64,000 nt of DNA from Paenibacillus sp. FSL H7-0326 (GTDB taxonomy: Bacteria > Bacillota > Bacilli > Paenibacillales > Paenibacillaceae). Under the pieces are notes generated by a model. That model was given only the letters and a program-made list of their open reading frames with translations. It had not been told where the DNA came from and did not search any database. Shown here piece after piece: positions 59,559 to 64,000 of this stretch (its first letter is position 1; the number at the start of each line of letters is the position of its first letter). Location of the stretch: NCBI RefSeq assembly GCF_001955535.1, contig NZ_MPVN01000002.1, positions 434,001 through 498,000 of the forward strand. The letters run 5' to 3'. The position numbers and the translations under genes were made by a program.

Positions 59559-60368
59559 TCAAGACACTTTATGTTCGATTCTCAGCTTATCCGCTACCAT
59601 CGCAATGAATTCGCTGTTCGTTGGCTTAGATTTGCTGATGTTGATGGTATAACCAAATAAATGACTTATGGAATCAATATTTCCTCTTGTCCAAGCGACT
59701 TCAATCGCATGACGTATAGCTCGCTCGACTCGGGATGGTGTTGTTTTGAATTTCTCAGCGATCGCAGGATACAATGTTTTGGTAATTGCGCCCAAGATCT
59801 CGATGTTGTTGTAAACCATCGTAATCGCTTCACGCAAATACTGATAGCCTTTGATGTGAGCAGGCACACCAATTTCATGAATAATCGATGTAATGCTTGC
59901 ATCCAGATTTTTTGTTTTTCCGATTGGAACGACATTTGACTTGTTGGAGGAGGAGATTACTTGTGAGCTGCTGCTTGTAATGGTTTGAGTACCAATGAGC
60001 TGACGAACACGATTTGCCAACACTTCCATATCAAATGGTTTCAAAATGTAATACGAAGCTCCTAATTGAACAGCTCTTTGCGTTATGTTCTCCTGACCAA
60101 ATGCAGTTAACATAATCACTTTAGGCTGCGGTGACAAATCCATCTCGCGCAAACGCTCCAGAACACCAAGGCCATCCAAATGAGGCATAATAATATCAAG
60201 TATCAAAACGTCAGGAACGGTTCTTCCGTCACTAAGCAGCTGAAGAACTTCCTCGCCATTATAAGCGATTCCCGTTACCTCCATATCCTCTTGCTCCGAT
60301 ATATATTCAGCCAGCAGATTCGTGAACTCTCTGTTATCATCAGCCAATAATACTTCGATTTTTTGCAA
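59559..60368 (-). CDS. spo0A: sporulation master regulator Spo0A
   Basis: 269 residues, TTG start 8 nt after GGGAGG. Receiver domain (~1-125): LADDNREF, phospho-Asp in [12 protein letters not shown] (~53-64), LTAFG, KPFD. C-terminal effector domain (~150-269): [19 protein letters not shown] and the recognition helix [18 protein letters not shown]. Activated by the phosphorelay; binds 0A boxes, three of which precede this gene. Confidence 0.98.
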   Translation of the reverse strand: MQKIEVLLADDNREFTNLLAEYISEQEDMEVTGIAYNGEEVLQLLSDGRTVPDVLILDIIMPHLDGLGVLERLREMDLSPQPKVIMLTAFGQENITQRAVQLGASYYILKPFDMEVLANRVRQLIGTQTITSSSSQVISSSNKSNVVPIGKTKNLDASITSIIHEIGVPAHIKGYQYLREAITMVYNNIEILGAITKTLYPAIAEKFKTTPSRVERAIRHAIEVAWTRGNIDSISHLFGYTINISKSKPTNSEFIAMVADKLRIEHKVS

Positions 60369-60421
60369 GTGTATTTCCTCCCTTAGACAATTATTGATTT
60401 GTCATTCCCTTACCTCTTTAG

Positions 60422-60450
60422 ATTTTCGACATAGGGGAGGAAAATCCTTC
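60422..60450 (-). promoter_or_regulatory. sigma-H-like promoter of spo0A
   Basis: On the - strand GAAGGATTT (60450-60442) and GAAAAT (60427-60422) have sigma-H type sequence and spacing. Overlaps two 0A boxes, as the sporulation promoter of B. subtilis spo0A does. Confidence 0.5.
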
Positions 60451-60545
60451 TGTCGAAAATTATTTTTCTTTATTTTTTATATGCGTTGATTTATAATATT
60501 TTATTTTATTTCAATTTATGATGAAGTTCTTATTATTTCGACAAA
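60423..60545 (-). promoter_or_regulatory. three Spo0A boxes upstream of spo0A
   Basis: TTTGTCGAAA (60545-60536) is a perfect 0A box. TATGTCGAAAA (60433-60423) is a second on the same strand, and TTCTGTCGAAAAT (60448-60460 read on +) is a third in opposite orientation. Consistent with autoregulation. Confidence 0.75.
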
Positions 60546-60559
60546 AAAATCTTAAGGCT

Positions 60560-61900
60560 CTAACTGGCCTTAAGATTCGTTGTTTGTTTTTTCTGAGGAA
60601 TGACCACACCAGCATCCTGCAGCATCCATTCAATAAAACACCCATATCCTGACGTTGGGTCGTTCACGAACACGTGAGTAACCGCGCCAATCAATTTCCC
60701 ATTCTGCACAATCGGGCTTCCACTCATGCCTTGAACAATCCCACCTGTTTTGTTAATGAGACGTTTATCTGTAATTCGAATAACCATCCCTTTGGTTGCC
60801 GGCTGCGACTGATCTGATACATGAACGATATCGACTGTAAAGCGTTCAACCTTCTGCCCGTCGACAACAGTAAGAATTTCTGCTGGACCTTCTTTCACTT
60901 CATGAGCAAAGGCAACAGGAATCGGTTTACCATATAGGCTGTGCTCTGGATTATCTGACATTTTGCCAAAAATACCAAAATGAGTATTGCGCTCAATGTT
61001 ACCGAGAATCTTGCTCTCTTTATAGAAATGAGCTCTCTTCTCTCCAGGATCTCCAGATTCACTCTTGGATATCGAGGTAACATTGGATTGGACAATCTCT
61101 CCACTACCCACAACAATCGGAGTTTGTGTGTTCATGTCCGTAATTACGTGACCTAATGCTCCATACACACCTTGATCGGGAGCATAGAAGGTTAAAGTCC
61201 CTACACCAGCTGCTGAATCTCTAATGTAGAGTCCAAGCCGCCATACCTGATCTTCTTCGTCAAATGCTGGTGTAAGCTTGGTCTTCAACACTTTTCCTTG
61301 ACGAGTTAGCGTAATCTCAATAGGCTTCTTAGACTTCCCAGCTTCAAGAACTGCATCTGCCACTCCATTGACCCCAGTTAACGATTTTCCATTCATATGG
61401 GTAATCAAATCACCGAGCTTAATACCCGCGGTTTCTCCAGGAGATATCGGTGTCTTATTAGCGGAATGAACCAAATGATGACCCACCACTAATATCCCTG
61501 CTGATTTTACTTTGACACCAATAGTTTGGCCGCCTGGCACAACCTTGAGATCAGGAACGACCGTGACATCCGTTGTTTTGAACGGAATTTTGCCAAATAG
61601 CTTCCAAGTAAGCTTGGTCGCACCTTCACGCTGCGGATACAGATGAACAGAGTGGGACTTGGATTCATCCTTAAGACCGCCGCCATTCTTACTGAGATTG
61701 ACTTGCAGAACTTCAGGATGTTCAGACACACTTGCATCGACTGGAGCTGCTACTTTAAGATCCGTTTCGCGTCCGGCAAACAGATGAAGCTCATCCGGCA
61801 AAGATGCGTAACTAAATACGGGCAATAGGGTCTGTCCAATAAGACAGATAGAGAAGACAACAATAAGACCGATTAGTTTCTTTCCAAGGCTAGGCTTCAA
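60560..61900 (-). CDS. spoIVB: SpoIVB serine peptidase
   Basis: 446 residues. Membrane anchor ~10-30, PDZ domain ~130-215 (AGIKLGDLITHMNGKSL), S55 peptidase domain: His in GALGHVITD (~247-255), Ser in GMSGSPIVQNGKLIGAVTH (~392-410). Secreted by the forespore; cuts SpoIVFA to start sigma-K processing. Typical position between recN and spo0A. Confidence 0.96.
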   Translation of the reverse strand: MKPSLGKKLIGLIVVFSICLIGQTLLPVFSYASLPDELHLFAGRETDLKVAAPVDASVSEHPEVLQVNLSKNGGGLKDESKSHSVHLYPQREGATKLTWKLFGKIPFKTTDVTVVPDLKVVPGGQTIGVKVKSAGILVVGHHLVHSANKTPISPGETAGIKLGDLITHMNGKSLTGVNGVADAVLEAGKSKKPIEITLTRQGKVLKTKLTPAFDEEDQVWRLGLYIRDSAAGVGTLTFYAPDQGVYGALGHVITDMNTQTPIVVGSGEIVQSNVTSISKSESGDPGEKRAHFYKESKILGNIERNTHFGIFGKMSDNPEHSLYGKPIPVAFAHEVKEGPAEILTVVDGQKVERFTVDIVHVSDQSQPATKGMVIRITDKRLINKTGGIVQGMSGSPIVQNGKLIGAVTHVFVNDPTSGYGCFIEWMLQDAGVVIPQKKQTTNLKAS

Positions 61901-62019
61901 GTGGCTGTCACGCTCCCTTTGCTTCGTTCGCTTGACGAAAGGTGGTCGCCAATTGCGTAACTATAACATAACCTTGGCCAGGTCCTTTTATTACTGTCAA
62001 TCATTGTTCCGTACAGCAG

Positions 62020-63741
62020 TTATGCCCCTTTTTTGGCTTCAGCAAGTTTCAGCATTTCTTGAGCATGATGCAATGTCTTTTCTGTAATTTCAACACCGCC
62101 CAGCATACGGGCAAGCTCTGTCACTCTGCCCTGTTCTGATAAGGACTCGACCTGCGTCATTGTCCGTTCATCGTGGACATTCTTCTCAATGAGATATTGA
62201 TGATCTGCCATACATGCAACTTGAGGTAAATGTGTTATTGAGAACACTTGGCATGTTGAGGACAAAATAAACAATTTCTCAGCAATCGACTGAGCTGCCC
62301 TGCCGCTGACACCTGTATCAACTTCATCAAATATGAGAACCGGTATTTGATCGTGGCGTGCAAATATGCTTTTTAGAGCCAGCATAATACGCGACATTTC
62401 ACCTCCGGATGCAATTTTGCCTAATGGTCTTAGGGGCTCTCCAGGGTTAGCTGAAATGAGAAACTCTACATTGTCTATTCCATGCTTGGTTATTCGAATG
62501 CGCTTCCCTTTCCACTCCACACCCTTAGGATCTTCCATAATGGAAATCTGGGCACGCATTGTAGTTCGCTCCATTTGCAGATCCTTGAGCTCACGCTCCA
62601 CCTGATTGGACAGCTCTTCAGCACAAATTTTGCGTGCCTCACTCATCTCTTCTGCAGTTTCCAATAATCCCTCTAATAATTGATTACGCTCTGCAAGCAG
62701 TTTCTCTAAGCGTTCATCTTTATTTTCCAAATGATCGGTTTCCCGTTCAATCTGAACATAATACTGAAGTATGGATTCTACACTTTCACCATATTTACGC
62801 TTCAATCCGGTAATCATATTAAGGCGCTCTTCGACCTCCGATAACCGAACAGGATTAAATTCGATCCCATCCCGGTAGCTCCGCAGCTGAAATGCCGCAT
62901 CCTCCAGTTGATAAAATGCAGATTGAAGCTGTTCCAGTATGGGATGAATACCTTTGTGATCATATTCATTAATATCTTCGAGCTTCGAGATCGCGTAGCT
63001 CACGGCTTCGAGTCCCTGTGAACCATGAAGCAGCTCATACGCACCTGATACCGAATCCATCATCTTTTCGCTATGAGATAGTTTGACCCTTTCTTCGGCG
63101 AGGGATTCATCTTCACCGGGAACAAGGCTCGCAGCTGCAATTTCTTCCAGCTGAAATCGATACATATCAAGCATTTGATATGCTTTTTGACTGGATTCCT
63201 GAAGCTGTCTAAGCTCCTTCTCTACTTTGACAAAAGCTCTGTATTGCTCACTATACTTTATCTTGATGGGTCGAATGATCGTTTCTCCGTATGTATCGAG
63301 CAGACCTAAATGCTTCTCTGCTCTAAGTAAACTCTGGTGCTCATGCTGTCCATGGATATTAATTAATTGTTCTCCGATTTCGCGAAGCATTGTCAGATTC
63401 ACGAGCTGACCATTGATCCGGGATACGCTCTTACCGGAAACTGTAAGCTCACGGCGAATAACCAGATGTTCATCCGGCTCCGCCTGTATTCCGAGCTCGG
63501 TAAGCGTGTTCCATACGGGGTGATGAGCAGAAAGCTCAAATAAGGCCTCCATCTCGGCCTTGTCACAGCCATAGCGGATTAAATCTGCGGAGCCTCGTCC
63601 TCCTGCAATCAGTCCCAAAGCATCTATAATAATTGATTTACCTGCGCCCGTCTCCCCGGTCAACACGTGAAATCCTGAATGAAAATGTACATCAACTGCT
63701 TCAATAACGGCTAAATTTCGGATTGACAATGTGGAAAGCAT
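62020..63741 (-). CDS. recN: DNA repair protein RecN
   Basis: 573 residues. SMC-like ATPase: Walker A TGETGAGKSIIIDAL (~28-42), a coiled-coil middle (~150-380), and SGGEMSRIMLALKSIF signature plus Walker B VLIFDEVDTGVSG near ~440-480. Acts early at double-strand breaks. Confidence 0.96.
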   Translation of the reverse strand: MLSTLSIRNLAVIEAVDVHFHSGFHVLTGETGAGKSIIIDALGLIAGGRGSADLIRYGCDKAEMEALFELSAHHPVWNTLTELGIQAEPDEHLVIRRELTVSGKSVSRINGQLVNLTMLREIGEQLINIHGQHEHQSLLRAEKHLGLLDTYGETIIRPIKIKYSEQYRAFVKVEKELRQLQESSQKAYQMLDMYRFQLEEIAAASLVPGEDESLAEERVKLSHSEKMMDSVSGAYELLHGSQGLEAVSYAISKLEDINEYDHKGIHPILEQLQSAFYQLEDAAFQLRSYRDGIEFNPVRLSEVEERLNMITGLKRKYGESVESILQYYVQIERETDHLENKDERLEKLLAERNQLLEGLLETAEEMSEARKICAEELSNQVERELKDLQMERTTMRAQISIMEDPKGVEWKGKRIRITKHGIDNVEFLISANPGEPLRPLGKIASGGEMSRIMLALKSIFARHDQIPVLIFDEVDTGVSGRAAQSIAEKLFILSSTCQVFSITHLPQVACMADHQYLIEKNVHDERTMTQVESLSEQGRVTELARMLGGVEITEKTLHHAQEMLKLAEAKKGA

Positions 63742-63847
63742 GTTCCAACACCTCCAATGATAACTGTGGCAGCCCTTCTACAGGGAAGGGAACACCTGTT
63801 GCTATTTTCATCTTCGATGTATACTTTACACTATTTCTCACCAAAAA

Positions 63848-63861
63848 GAAACATACGTTCG
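63848..63861 (+). promoter_or_regulatory. possible LexA box upstream of recN
   Basis: GAAACATACGTTCG differs from the Gram-positive SOS box CGAACATATGTTCG in one half-site. Lies between argR and recN. Confidence 0.35.
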
Positions 63862-63882
63862 TCTGTTTTTTTGAAATTTTGA

Positions 63883-64000
63883 TTAAGAAATGTAACTCAT
63901 GATTTGATTGATAACCGTCTTGCTGTTCTCTTCATTTCTGCATATTACCAGGATGGTATCATCACCGCTGATCGTACCCATAATTTCCGGCCACTCAATG
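63883..64000 (-). CDS. argR: arginine repressor, C-terminal part (partial)
   Basis: About 38 residues are visible before the TAA at 63883-63885, running off the right edge. MGTISGDDTILVICRNEENS matches the arginine-binding domain of ArgR/AhrC. Position before recN is standard. Confidence 0.88.
   Translation of the reverse strand, partial: IEWPEIMGTISGDDTILVICRNEENSKTVINQIMSYIS

Overview
The window joins two very different pieces of DNA from a spore-forming Bacillota, most likely a Paenibacillus-type organism. The host call rests on gene order and content: scpA-scpB-DUF2953-gerW, ribDE(BA)H with an FMN riboswitch, lysA, spoVAF, dacF-spoIIAA-spoIIAB-sigF, a long syntenic run pdp-punA-punA-deoB-xerD-yqzK-fur-spoIIM-endoQ-nudF-mciZ, a bkd operon, spo0A, spoIVB, recN and argR.

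Positions 1 to about 23.75 kb are the right part of a prophage whose left part lies outside the window. From 1 to 21.3 kb all genes are on the + strand: many small, mostly uncharacterised phage proteins joined by ATGA overlaps, several with zinc-ribbon cysteines, then a DnaD-like protein (10.5 kb), an SNF2-type helicase (12.9 kb), and a PRPP-synthetase-like / HAD / nicotinamide-phosphoribosyltransferase-like cassette (17.7-20.5 kb) that resembles phage NAD+ reconstitution. In the first 10.5 kb the transcription units are separated by a recurring two-hairpin RNA-like element. A convergent - strand block (21.3-23.6 kb) carries two holins, an amidase endolysin and a protein built of three zinc-binding repeats. 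No integrase is present; it is expected at the missing left end.

The prophage end lies inside a sporulation gene. The first ~38 codons of gerW (ytfJ), with a good ribosome binding site and a sigma-F-like promoter, run directly into phage DNA and stop after 52 codons. This is the arrangement seen in other spore formers where a prophage splits a sporulation gene and excision restores it.

Positions 23.9-64 kb are host chromosome, almost all on the - strand: chromosome segregation (scpAB), riboflavin synthesis under an FMN riboswitch, lysine synthesis, spore germination and DPA transport (spoVA), forespore sigma factor and its regulators, nucleoside salvage, iron regulation, DNA repair (EndoQ, RecN), branched-chain keto acid dehydrogenase with lipoate transfer, and the sporulation regulator Spo0A with three 0A boxes and a sigma-H-like promoter. 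Two tiny + strand genes are easily missed: an MciZ-like FtsZ inhibitor with a sigma-E-like promoter, and a Prli42-like membrane peptide. Several host enzymes have substitutions at key residues (XerD Arg to Lys, thymidine kinase P-loop, potassium-channel filter).
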